A DNA stretch of 17,116 nt, taken from assembly GCA_900766395.1 (NCBI GenBank), contig CAAFWB010000051.1, positions 1 through 17,116 on the forward strand, in the 5' to 3' direction. This stretch comes from Clostridia bacterium. Lineage in GTDB: Bacteria; Bacillota; Clostridia; Christensenellales; UBA1242. Positions 1 to 7,089 of the stretch are shown here, piece after piece. Position 1 is the stretch's first letter, and each line of letters begins with the position of its first letter. The notes beneath the pieces were generated by a model that was not told the origin of the DNA, made no database searches, and was given only the letters and a program-made list of their open reading frames with translations. The position numbers and the translations under genes were made by a program.

Positions 1-1
1 A

Positions 2-1345
2 ATGAATGAAATTTTGGCGGATTATGAAAGTGCTGTCAAAGTCGACTGGGACATCAAAGATGATGACAAAAAAGAAGACACAGCAGGCTCAACAGATTCA
101 AGTTCTTCGTCATCCGCTTACAAAGCATATGAAAAGAAAGCAAAACTTGTTCAAAATGCCGATGGTGTTTGGGCAATCCAAACAATTCCAGAAGAAGACG
201 AACTTGCTGATGTTGAAATCATTGAGGGTGGTGCTGACAAGTTTTTAACAACATATCGAGTGGTTACTCGTGAAGATGTTTCAAAAGAAGCATTGAAAAG
301 ATATATCAAAGCGCTCAAGAAAAACGAAGAGGGCAGAACTTTTGAAGGTGAGAATGCTTACTCTGACGATGCTGTTCTTAATCGTGCAATCAATCGTGTG
401 TATACTCAAATCGAAGAAAGTTATTACCTTTCAAAACTTAAAAAATACCTTGTTAAAGACACAAGTGTTTCAGTCGAACAAATTTTGAACGCTTACAAAG
501 AAAAACTCATTTCTGCTTACACAAAATATGGTGTTGGTTCAGGGGATTTTGGAACAGACATTCTTAACAGTGCAGAAAACATGTATTATGTTCCAGAAGA
601 CGCACAAGGCAAATTCTTCTATGTTTCACATTTCTTGGTTAAATTCAACACAGAAGAACAAGCAAAAGTTGACGACCTCAAAGAACAAATGAATCAAGGT
701 TATATCACTCAAAGTGAATATGACATGGCAGTTGAAGCGATTGTTGCAGGCATGAAGGCAACAGTATATGATGAAGATGGCAATGCAACCGACGAAAAAG
801 TTTTGGTTAAAGATGTTCTTTCATCGCTCAATGCTGAAATGGCTGGCAAATCTCAACAAGAAAAAACAGAAATCTTCAGACAATATCTATATAAATATAA
901 TGAAGATACTGCTCTTAACAACAAGGAATATTCTTATGTTGTTGGCGATGAAAAATCAAACATGGTTGAAAGCTTCACAAAAGCGGCTCGCAAACTCCAT
1001 AGACCAAACGCTGACAATCAAGAAGTCTTGGGAAAGGTTGGAGACATAAGCGGCATTGTTCCAAGTGATTATGGTGTTCACATTTTGATGTATTGCGGCG
1101 AAGTTGAAAATTTGTTTGATATCAACAGCACAAATGCAAATGAATTCGAACTCAAAAATGCAGACATCAAAACTTTGGATGACACATTGCTTAATGTTTG
1201 CAACAACAAAACAATTTTTGACAAATTGTATGATCAAGTGTTCAGCGACAACTATTCAGTTTTTGAAAGCGCCTACCTTCAATCATTGAAGCAAGGTTCA
1301 ACAATAAAAATTTATAAAAAGGCATATAAAGATTTGCTCGGTTGA
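2..1345 (+). CDS. PrsA/SurA-like parvulin peptidyl-prolyl isomerase, 5' end missing
   Basis: This is the last 447 residues of a protein whose start lies left of the window; the ATG at base 2 is probably internal. The recognisable part is a parvulin (PpiC-type) rotamase domain: a strand YVSHFLVKF at about residues 207-215, then the hallmark GDISGIVPSDYGVHIL at about 347-362. In known parvulins these elements lie much closer together, so about 130 residues are inserted between them here. Residues 15-50 are a hydrophilic linker with a run of six Ser, and the C-terminus is helical. In Bacillota such proteins are usually lipoprotein foldases (PrsA) that help secreted proteins fold outside the membrane; a signal peptide cannot be checked here. 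The stop codon shares its last base with the start of the next gene, suggesting one transcript and coupled translation. The fold assignment is fairly safe; the PrsA-type role is inference. Confidence 0.72.
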   Translation: MNEILADYESAVKVDWDIKDDDKKEDTAGSTDSSSSSSAYKAYEKKAKLVQNADGVWAIQTIPEEDELADVEIIEGGADKFLTTYRVVTREDVSKEALKRYIKALKKNEEGRTFEGENAYSDDAVLNRAINRVYTQIEESYYLSKLKKYLVKDTSVSVEQILNAYKEKLISAYTKYGVGSGDFGTDILNSAENMYYVPEDAQGKFFYVSHFLVKFNTEEQAKVDDLKEQMNQGYITQSEYDMAVEAIVAGMKATVYDEDGNATDEKVLVKDVLSSLNAEMAGKSQQEKTEIFRQYLYKYNEDTALNNKEYSYVVGDEKSNMVESFTKAARKLHRPNADNQEVLGKVGDISGIVPSDYGVHILMYCGEVENLFDINSTNANEFELKNADIKTLDDTLLNVCNNKTIFDKLYDQVFSDNYSVFESAYLQSLKQGSTIKIYKKAYKDLLG

Positions 1346-2784
1346 TGAAAAGAAATAAAAAAGAAATCATTGTTCGTGACGAACAACAAATAGAAGAGAA
1401 GAGTGCAATGGCAGAAAATTGTCATGCACCTTTTTCTCGTGATGAACAAATTGAGATTTCTGAAACAACAAACAATCAAGAACCAATTTCCAAGATCCAA
1501 ACAGATTTGTCAGAAGGCGTTCAGATTAATATTGAAGAAGCAATGAGCGAGGCGGAAGAACAGCGTAAAGACGCTCCTCCTGTGAAGAATGAAGATGAAC
1601 AAATAAACGAGGCGGAAGAAGCGGTTGCGGGTCGAAAATCCAAGAAAAAACGATGGACGAGCTTGATTCTGATGCTGATTAACATCGCTATTGTTGCGGT
1701 AATCATCATCACTCAGGTTAAAGGCAACAACATGGTTCCGCTAACTGAGATTTTGGAGAGTGGAATAAATTGGTGGTTCTTGCTGGCGTGTGTTGCGTCG
1801 TTTGCTGTGATGACAATCCTTGAAGGGATTAGAATTGAAATCTTTGTTCACGACTCGACAAAAAAACATCAATTTCCTTTGTCTTTCAAGACGGCTCAAA
1901 TTGGAAGGTATTACGATTGTGTCACTCCGCTTTCAACAGGAGGACAACCATTCCAAATTTATTACTTAAAAAAACATGGTCTTAGTGCTGCTCAATCTGT
2001 TGCAGTCCCAATGGGAAGATATGTTTTCACTCAAATCACGGCGGTTATTTTTTTCACAGCGGTGCTGTTTTCAACCTTCTCGGGGAGCCTTGGTGGCGGC
2101 GTTGCAACAACTGTTGTTTCTGCGGCGAGTTGGGTTGGATATGTGTTGAATTGTAGTGTTATTTTCTTGGTTCTTTTGCTTTCCATCAACAGAAAAGTGG
2201 GGACAAAAATTGTTGGCTGGTTTATCAAAATTGGTCACAAAATGAAACTTGTAAAAAATTACGACAAAACATATAACAATGTCATTAAAGTTGTTGACGA
2301 TTTTCAATCCAGCATCAAATATTATGTAAAGTCGCCAAAAACATTTATTGTGGCGCTTTTGGTGACTGGCGGAAGTTATTTACTTAATTACACAATTCCA
2401 TTCTTTATTTATTGCACGTTTGCGGGATATGAAGTTGGAATGTGGAGCACGATTATTGTTCGCTGCGTTATGATTGATTTGGCATCATCATTCATTCCTT
2501 TGCCGGGCGGAACTGGTGCAGCAGAACTTTCGTTCACGACTCTCTTTGCTTCATTCTTTGTTGGCGGAAAACTTTTCTGGGCACTTTTGCTTTGGAGGAT
2601 TTTGACGTATTATGGATATATCTTCCAAGGGCTGATTATAATGATATACGATTATGCAATCGGCGACAAAAAATATAATTGGCAAAAGAGAAAAAATGAA
2701 CTTGAAACAGAAAGCGAAAAATTTAAAGCAGAACAGTTGAGTCAGTTTAAAAGCAGGAAGCTCAAAAAACAAAAAAATAAATGA
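1345..2784 (+). CDS. Flippase-like integral membrane protein (UPF0104 / MprF N-terminal domain family)
   Basis: A 479-residue protein from the ATG at 1345, which overlaps the upstream TGA (TGATG); a TTG one codon earlier is less likely. Residues 1-103 are a charged, acidic, probably cytoplasmic region ending in a basic stretch (GRKSKKKR). A membrane part of roughly 7-8 hydrophobic segments follows (about 105-125, 143-160, 228-245, 255-280, 333-358, 366-384, 395-435). Family hallmarks are the region YYDCVTPLSTGGQPFQIYYL (189-208) and PLPGGTGAAE (385-394), typical of the lysylphosphatidylglycerol synthase transmembrane/UPF0104 family. The C-terminal catalytic domain of MprF is absent, so this is the stand-alone transporter-like form, thought to move lipids or lipid-linked molecules across the membrane. 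The substrate is unknown. The long acidic N-terminal extension is unusual and carries a 12-bp direct repeat (1549-1560 and 1609-1620). Confidence 0.85.
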   Translation: MKRNKKEIIVRDEQQIEEKSAMAENCHAPFSRDEQIEISETTNNQEPISKIQTDLSEGVQINIEEAMSEAEEQRKDAPPVKNEDEQINEAEEAVAGRKSKKKRWTSLILMLINIAIVAVIIITQVKGNNMVPLTEILESGINWWFLLACVASFAVMTILEGIRIEIFVHDSTKKHQFPLSFKTAQIGRYYDCVTPLSTGGQPFQIYYLKKHGLSAAQSVAVPMGRYVFTQITAVIFFTAVLFSTFSGSLGGGVATTVVSAASWVGYVLNCSVIFLVLLLSINRKVGTKIVGWFIKIGHKMKLVKNYDKTYNNVIKVVDDFQSSIKYYVKSPKTFIVALLVTGGSYLLNYTIPFFIYCTFAGYEVGMWSTIIVRCVMIDLASSFIPLPGGTGAAELSFTTLFASFFVGGKLFWALLLWRILTYYGYIFQGLIIMIYDYAIGDKKYNWQKRKNELETESEKFKAEQLSQFKSRKLKKQKNK

Positions 2785-2797
2785 ATAAAAAAATAAT

Positions 2798-2829
2798 ATC
2801 GCCTCAAAATAAGTTTGAGGTGATTTTTT
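2798..2829 (+). promoter_or_regulatory. Terminator-like hairpin whose 3' arm contains the ribosome-binding site of the next gene
   Basis: An 11-bp stem pairs 2798-2808 with 2814-2824 (one G-U pair) around the loop ATAAG, and runs straight into five T (2825-2829) and the ATG at 2830. Stem plus T-tract is the form of an intrinsic terminator for the upstream genes. The 3' arm holds GAGGTGA (2817-2823), the Shine-Dalgarno site of the TasA-like gene, so the folded RNA would both end transcription and hide that site. I see no convincing promoter between this hairpin and the upstream gene, so the downstream gene may be made by read-through or from a promoter inside the preceding coding region. Confidence 0.7.
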
Positions 2830-3438
2830 ATGGAAAAAAAAGAAATTCAAACTTCAACTCAAAAGAGAAATAACAAAATTGCAATTTGGATCATTGTTGC
2901 ACTTAGTGTCCTTTTGCTAGTATCTTTTGTGCTTGGAATATCCGGTGCGTATTTCCAAGGATCTGACACCGCAACTGGCGACATCACCACTGGTGGGCCT
3001 GTCAACATTGACATCACTCAAGGTGGAGCAACTGCCACAACACTGACTTTTTCTGAAGCAGCAATGCCAGGAGATGTTTTTGATCAAGCAATTCAAGTTA
3101 GTGCTCCAGCTGGAACATCAAAAGCTGTTTTGAGAGCAAAGCTAACAATTTCAAACGAAGCAGGGCTTTCAGCGCCAGTGACAGCAACAACTGCAGCGAA
3201 TTGGACTTTGAATGCGACAGATGATTATTATTACTATGCTGGAACAATTTCAGCAGGTGATACGGTTGATTTTGTTACACAAGTTGTTGTTCCAACATCA
3301 CTAACAAACGATGATGCCAACAAAACAAATACAATTAGCGTTGTTGTTGAGGCAATCCAATATGCAAATGGCGCAGCAAAAGCAGTTTGGACAACAGCAC
3401 CAACTGATTGGGTGACGAACTACGGAAGTGGGACCTAA
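2830..3438 (+). CDS. TasA/camelysin-like exported protein with SipW-type signal peptide
   Basis: A 202-residue protein. Residues 1-17 are basic and polar, and 18-38 are a hydrophobic export segment. This leads into GAYFQGSDTATGDITTG (39-55), which resembles the AYF...D..T....T.G pattern following SipW-type signal peptides of TasA and camelysin. The rest is Ala/Thr/Gly/Val-rich, predicted beta-rich and nearly Cys-free. It contains MPGDVFDQAIQV (79-90) followed by LRAKLTI, matching the 'PGD...V.N.G...A.VR.K' pattern of the family, and VVVEAIQYANG (171-181) near the end, like the conserved VEAIQ strand. In Bacillus subtilis TasA forms biofilm fibres after processing by SipW; no SipW-type peptidase gene is in this window. 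The start follows GAGGTGA with 6 bases spacing. Translation may be controlled by the hairpin over that site. The family call is motif-based; the fibre role is inference. Confidence 0.66.
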   Translation: MEKKEIQTSTQKRNNKIAIWIIVALSVLLLVSFVLGISGAYFQGSDTATGDITTGGPVNIDITQGGATATTLTFSEAAMPGDVFDQAIQVSAPAGTSKAVLRAKLTISNEAGLSAPVTATTAANWTLNATDDYYYYAGTISAGDTVDFVTQVVVPTSLTNDDANKTNTISVVVEAIQYANGAAKAVWTTAPTDWVTNYGSGT

Positions 3439-3452
3439 TCTCGCGAAAAAAT

Positions 3453-3476
3453 AAAAAAGGGCAAAAGCCCTTTTTT
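3453..3476 (+). terminator. Intrinsic terminator of the TasA-like gene
   Basis: A perfect GGGC/GCCC stem (3459-3462 with 3467-3470) with an AAAA loop, extended by six A-T pairs, so the T-run 3471-3476 is both stem and U-tract. It starts 15 bases after the TAA. The A-run on the left also makes it workable on the other strand. Confidence 0.93.
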
Positions 3477-3478
3477 GT

Positions 3479-3507
3479 TTGACATAAATCGCATTTGCAA
3501 ATAGAAT
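3479..3507 (+). promoter_or_regulatory. Sigma-A promoter of the membrane-anchored TasA-like gene
   Basis: TTGACA (3479-3484), a 17-base spacer and TAGAAT (3502-3507): a perfect -35 box and a 5/6 -10 box at ideal spacing. Transcription should begin near 3514, leaving a leader of about 44 bases. The promoter starts right after the preceding terminator, so this gene is its own unit. Confidence 0.8.
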
Positions 3508-3557
3508 GAAAACAAGGTTATTTATGCCTGAAATTCTGAGGGGAGAGCAAAACGGGC

Positions 3558-4652
3558 GTGGATGAAGAGAAGCTAAAAGAAAACAAATCTGCTGACGTTT
3601 CACTTGAGAGCAACAGCTCAGGTGCTTCTTCTTTGCAACCACCAAAGAAACAAACGCCGCCACCACCTCCGCCTCCACCAAAGCCAGGCGTTCCACCAAA
3701 GCCTCCAAGACCACCGAAGGCAAATTCGGCTCCGCAGGGAAAAAACAAAAATGTTGAGCCGAAAAATGAGGCTGAAAAGCCCGTTGCAACTCCAGAGGTA
3801 GAAGTCCCCAAAAACGAGCCTGAAGAAATTGAGCAGCCAAATGAAGACGGCAAATTCACTCTTGAAGAGGAAATTGAGATTGCACGTCTTCAGTGTGAAG
3901 ATGATGACAATGCTGCAGTTGCAGTGAATGAAGATGAGGTCATCGAAAAAAGTTATAAAGCGGGGCTCAGTGATCAAGACAAGCAAAGGCAAAAAAGACG
4001 ACTTAGACGACTCTTGTTGTTGCTTCTCTTATTGCTGTTATTTGCTGGCACTGTTTCGGCAACATATTTTATTGTTAAAAACAGAACAGAATATGTCCCA
4101 GAGTTTTATGATAATGTTGCGATTGATGTTGACTTTACGATGCAAAGAAGCGAAGACAGAATGCCGGGCAGCACCTTGATTCTCATCCGTCCAATTGAAG
4201 TTCTTGTCAAGGCGGACACGGAAGAAATTAATTATGATATCGTTGCACTTGGAATTCGCGTTACTGCGAAGTTCACCGACACTGGTGAAGATTGTTCAGA
4301 TATCATTGATGTGGGCATCTACGATATAAACCAAATTTATCGAACAGATGATTTGGAATATACTGGTGGAAACTATATCAGATGTGGCAAAGATGTTATG
4401 CTTTACTACAAAAAGGTGCTTGAGCCAGGTCAAAACGAAAAACTTATCAACTCAATAAGAATTAACACATCAACACCAAATGAATATGCAAAAAAAGAAA
4501 TTACAGTCAAGGTTGAAGTGTTGGCGGTTTATCCAAATCCCGCTCAAATTCGTGCAGATAATTCAGACTTTGTTAATGCACCACAAGGTTGGGTTGAAGA
4601 AGTTTATGAAAAAATGAACAATATTTTCAAAGAAAGAGCAAAAAATAGATAA
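3558..4652 (+). CDS. Membrane-anchored TasA-like protein with Pro-rich cytoplasmic domain
   Basis: A 364-residue protein from GTG at 3558; GAGGGGAG (3538-3545) is the likely ribosome-binding site at a rather long 12-base spacing, and no in-frame ATG fits better. Residues 1-140 are a disordered-looking cytoplasmic region: Ser-rich, then eight Pro in a row (34-41), Pro/Lys repeats to about 55, then an acidic stretch. A polybasic segment (142-151) precedes a membrane helix beginning with ten Leu (152-161) and running to about 173. Residues 174-364 should be extracytoplasmic and beta-rich. That part echoes the neighbouring TasA-like protein: MPGSTLILIRPIEV (202-215) versus MPGDVFDQAIQV, a VEVLAV strand (319-324) versus VEAIQ, and a shared Ala-Pro-x-x-Trp-Val near the C-terminus. 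I infer a membrane-tethered TasA-family domain, perhaps an anchor or sensor for a surface fibre. No enzymatic motif is visible. Confidence 0.55.
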   Translation: MDEEKLKENKSADVSLESNSSGASSLQPPKKQTPPPPPPPPKPGVPPKPPRPPKANSAPQGKNKNVEPKNEAEKPVATPEVEVPKNEPEEIEQPNEDGKFTLEEEIEIARLQCEDDDNAAVAVNEDEVIEKSYKAGLSDQDKQRQKRRLRRLLLLLLLLLLFAGTVSATYFIVKNRTEYVPEFYDNVAIDVDFTMQRSEDRMPGSTLILIRPIEVLVKADTEEINYDIVALGIRVTAKFTDTGEDCSDIIDVGIYDINQIYRTDDLEYTGGNYIRCGKDVMLYYKKVLEPGQNEKLINSIRINTSTPNEYAKKEITVKVEVLAVYPNPAQIRADNSDFVNAPQGWVEEVYEKMNNIFKERAKNR

Positions 4653-5741
4653 TTATTTGCGATATTGCCAATCAATAACCGATTCGTAGGGGAAAAGATC
4701 AGAAAGGTCTTTTCCTCTATTTTTTAATGTAAATCCATCAAGAGGGCATCTATCCATAAATAAAACTTGTTCACTTTTGTCGAAGTTTCTGGGAAACATT
4801 GAAATAAAACTTTTGACACCAACTCCACAAAACAATTTAAATCCGTCGTCAACCAACAATTTGTGTTTTTCAGAAACTTGATTTTCATTATTCAAAATCT
4901 CCCATTCTCCATATGGATAGACATATATATCAGTTTTTCCAATTAGTGGCACAACTTCTTCGTTCCACGATTTGAGTTCTTGTTCAAATTTTTGTGCACT
5001 AATTTTTTTCATATGATAGTGACCATATGAGTGACAAGCAAAAATCCAGCCATCAGATTTTAGTTTCTTGACAACCTTTTTGCATTCTGCGATTTCTTGA
5101 TTTCGGTTTTGTGTGTTTTTTGATTGAGTGCGATAACCCAAAATTCCGTCGTAGCCTGTGAGACACAAAACACCTTTTGCGCCATTAAAAGAAAAGTCGT
5201 GGTGGTGGCTTACGAATGAGTTGAGAATTGGCACGAACTCGTTGTCTTTTGAAACGCTAGTTTTTCCGCCTTTTTGTGTTTGAGCCGCAATTTCTCCATT
5301 CTTGTCCAAAATCAGTTTGTCGACCATGCCTTTTCCCATTTTCCTATGATCATAGTTGACATCGTCAAATGAAAAAATTAGAGGCTTTTTGCCTTTTGGA
5401 AGGTAAAGTTTTTTTCTTGAGATTTGTGAGTCTTTCACAAAAAATAATTCGTGAGGATTAATCAATATAAAGTTGTTTTTGTGTAGATGGTGCAAAATTA
5501 GTTTGAATTCATCTTTTGTTATGCAATCTCTTGCGTAATCTTTGGACATCGAATTTTTTGGGTTGAGAGCAAGTGAGGGATCACTGAGCAAACAGTGGGT
5601 AAAAACATGCTTGATTTCGCCGTTATATTCAACCAATGAGGAAGCGGCATTTTCCTCTGCGAAAACGCATAATTGAGCGAAAAATGTTGAAAAAATGCAA
5701 AAAAACATAAAAATTATTGCAAAAATACTGAATTTTCTCAT
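4653..5741 (-). CDS. Secreted polysaccharide deacetylase (NodB homology domain)
   Basis: A 362-residue protein with a signal peptide (MRKF, a Phe-rich core to about residue 22, cleavage near VFAEE at 26-30). NodB motifs are visible in order: SFDDV (124-128) carrying the catalytic and metal-binding Asp pair, CHSYGHYH (236-243) giving the two metal-binding His, and YPYGEW (275-280). Between them lies FVSHHHDFSFNGAKG (176-190) followed by LTGYDGILGYRT (194-205), a stretch I associate with a clostridial branch of this family. Such enzymes remove acetyl groups from peptidoglycan or other N-acetylated glycans, using a divalent metal. The start is set by the signal peptide; there is no good Shine-Dalgarno site. 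The stop codon directly abuts that of the convergent gene at 4652, and the 3' coding region contains that gene's terminator. The substrate cannot be told from the sequence. Confidence 0.85.
   Translation of the reverse strand: MRKFSIFAIIFMFFCIFSTFFAQLCVFAEENAASSLVEYNGEIKHVFTHCLLSDPSLALNPKNSMSKDYARDCITKDEFKLILHHLHKNNFILINPHELFFVKDSQISRKKLYLPKGKKPLIFSFDDVNYDHRKMGKGMVDKLILDKNGEIAAQTQKGGKTSVSKDNEFVPILNSFVSHHHDFSFNGAKGVLCLTGYDGILGYRTQSKNTQNRNQEIAECKKVVKKLKSDGWIFACHSYGHYHMKKISAQKFEQELKSWNEEVVPLIGKTDIYVYPYGEWEILNNENQVSEKHKLLVDDGFKLFCGVGVKSFISMFPRNFDKSEQVLFMDRCPLDGFTLKNRGKDLSDLFPYESVIDWQYRK
4688..4725 (+). terminator. Plus-strand terminator embedded in the convergent deacetylase gene
   Basis: A 13-bp stem (4688-4700 with 4706-4718, two G-U pairs) with loop AGAAA, followed by A and six T (4720-4725). 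It lies 36 bases past the stop of the plus-strand gene, inside the last codons of the minus-strand deacetylase gene. The T-tract is only on the plus-strand side, so it should stop transcription rightward and not leftward. Confidence 0.75.
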
Positions 5742-5836
5742 ATTTATATTATTTTTATTTAATTAAAATTTATTTGTAGTTTTCATATTATTGCAACATT
5801 TCTCGACAAATTTCCCCTTTCTTTGCTTATCGATTT

Positions 5837-5845
5837 TGATAAAAT
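5837..5845 (+). promoter_or_regulatory. Possible extended -10 promoter
   Basis: TG-A-TAAAAT (5837-5845) fits an extended -10 element 21 bases upstream of the ATG at 5867. No clear -35 box lies at the right distance. Transcription would begin near 5852, just before the ribosome-binding site GGAGA (5858-5862). Confidence 0.35.
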
Positions 5846-5866
5846 ATATGTCAGTTCGGAGAAATT

Positions 5867-7048
5867 ATGGAACCTTTTTACAACAACATTATCTATCAAA
5901 AAAATGCCATAAGAGAATTTGGAAACAACCTTTCACAAAACTTTTTCAAGAAAAGAGTTTTATGTGTTTTTTCCAGTCAAGCAAAGAAAGACCACTTGTC
6001 ACAAATTGTGAATCAACTCAACAAGGCGGGCTGTGTTTTCTCAACACTGACACTTGACAGAACTCCATTTATTTCACGTCAAATGATTGCAGAAATATAC
6101 TCTTCAAAATCGCGTGCTTATGATCTGGTTGTCGGCATTGGTGGGGGAGCATGTTCTGATGCAACAAAACTTTTGGCAAAAAAATATTTTTGTCAAAGCA
6201 TATTTATTGCTTCAAGTTTTTCAAACATGTCAATGTTTAATCCTTTTGTTGTGATTGAAAATGGAGAAAAAATTGAATACGATTACGCTTTTGCTCACTC
6301 AAAAGTTTATATTGACGAAGGTTGGGTCAAAAACTTTGATTCAAAAAAATTTGAACAAACAGAAATGTTTTTATGCTCTCTTGCGACATCTGTTGACGAC
6401 TTAAATTTTTATAAAATGATTTTTGGGCAAAACGCTCCATTTGACCTTGAAGAAATGAAGCAGACAATAATCAAGATGAAAACCGAACTTGCTGCGACAA
6501 AAAATGATGACGAAAAAAATCTCAAGTTACAAGACTATGTGATTGAAATATCATATCTTTTGAAAGATTCTCAAATTGAGTACCTGCATTTTATCAAGAT
6601 GGCGAACTTGCTCTCTCGGCTGCTCCTTAAAAGACATATTCAAAAATCTTTTGGAGAACTCTGTTATATATCGTCTCTCACTCTTCAAAAATTCTATTAT
6701 GAATTTTATCAAATCAAACATATTCAACTTTTTGAGCCTTATGTTCCAAGTGATTTGCAAAGACTTTCAAGCAAATTTTCAATGAGGCGAACAAGTTTTA
6801 AAAATATAGAAAATAATTATTATTATCATAAAAATAAGTTGTTTTTTCAAAAAATCAATGCAGTAAAGCAAAACTTGTCCAAAAAAACACAAATAACAAA
6901 AAATGAAATTTTGAACTTTGACAACTTTTTGGTTGAAGATTCGCTTTGTGGCGAAGATTTGTACGACTTGTTCAAAGCGCTTTCTTTGGCATACGACAGT
7001 GGCATGGTTGTTGGGTTGATAAAAAGAACGGGTCTTCTCAACGCTTAA
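5867..7048 (+). CDS. Divergent dehydroquinate synthase/Fe-ADH-fold protein (glycerol-1-phosphate dehydrogenase-like)
   Basis: A 393-residue soluble protein with no signal peptide, starting 5 bases after GGAGA. The N-terminal half looks like the Rossmann-type half of the Fe-ADH/DHQS/glycerol-1-phosphate dehydrogenase fold: VLCVFSSQAKK (31-41), then DLVVGIGGGACSDATK (86-101), the usual GGG..D..K dinucleotide-binding signature, then IFIASSFSN (112-120) where the family normally has a PTT..GS-type loop, and VYIDEGW (147-153). The C-terminal half is helical as expected, but the metal site looks damaged: SFGELCYIS (261-269) resembles the HGE..A element with Phe in place of His. SVDDLNFYK (175-183) may correspond to the conserved Asp helix. 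Length is normal for the family. It may bind a nucleotide without normal catalysis, or use a different site. Its substrate and pathway are unknown, and the neighbours give no help. Confidence 0.55.
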   Translation: MEPFYNNIIYQKNAIREFGNNLSQNFFKKRVLCVFSSQAKKDHLSQIVNQLNKAGCVFSTLTLDRTPFISRQMIAEIYSSKSRAYDLVVGIGGGACSDATKLLAKKYFCQSIFIASSFSNMSMFNPFVVIENGEKIEYDYAFAHSKVYIDEGWVKNFDSKKFEQTEMFLCSLATSVDDLNFYKMIFGQNAPFDLEEMKQTIIKMKTELAATKNDDEKNLKLQDYVIEISYLLKDSQIEYLHFIKMANLLSRLLLKRHIQKSFGELCYISSLTLQKFYYEFYQIKHIQLFEPYVPSDLQRLSSKFSMRRTSFKNIENNYYYHKNKLFFQKINAVKQNLSKKTQITKNEILNFDNFLVEDSLCGEDLYDLFKALSLAYDSGMVVGLIKRTGLLNA

Positions 7049-7055
7049 CTTGGAA

Positions 7056-7084
7056 GTATAAATTTTATAAATGTGGCAAACATT
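7056..7084 (+). promoter_or_regulatory. Candidate forespore-type (sigma-F-like) promoter of the YwmB-like gene
   Basis: GTATA (7056-7060), 14 bases, then GGCAAACATT (7075-7084), 8/10 to the sigma-F -10 pattern GGNRANAHTR as I recall it. The same arrangement occurs before the next gene at 7565-7593; across 33 aligned positions the two elements agree at 23. Transcription would start at about the ATG (7090), which has no Shine-Dalgarno site, so a leaderless mRNA is implied. The alternative is that TATAAA (7057-7062) is a sigma-A -10 box. Confidence 0.38.
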
Positions 7085-7089
7085 CTTGC

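Noticed and set aside
1342..1344. TTG as start of the flippase-like gene
   Set aside because: The ATG immediately following makes the classic one-base TGATG overlap with the upstream stop and needs no rare start codon.
3301..3859. Long minus-strand frames, one very Gly-rich, opposite the Pro-rich protein
   Set aside because: The Gly run is only the reverse complement of the proline codons; there is no ribosome-binding site, and the frames overlap two well-supported plus-strand genes and a terminator.
5783..5811. Sigma-E promoter upstream of the dehydrogenase-like gene
   Set aside because: TCATATT fits a -35 box, but the sequence 14-15 bases downstream matches only about half of the -10 consensus.
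6946..7089. Upstream extension of the YwmB-like gene
   Set aside because: It overlaps the previous gene in another frame, encodes no plausible N-terminus, and would bury the signal peptide that begins at 7090.
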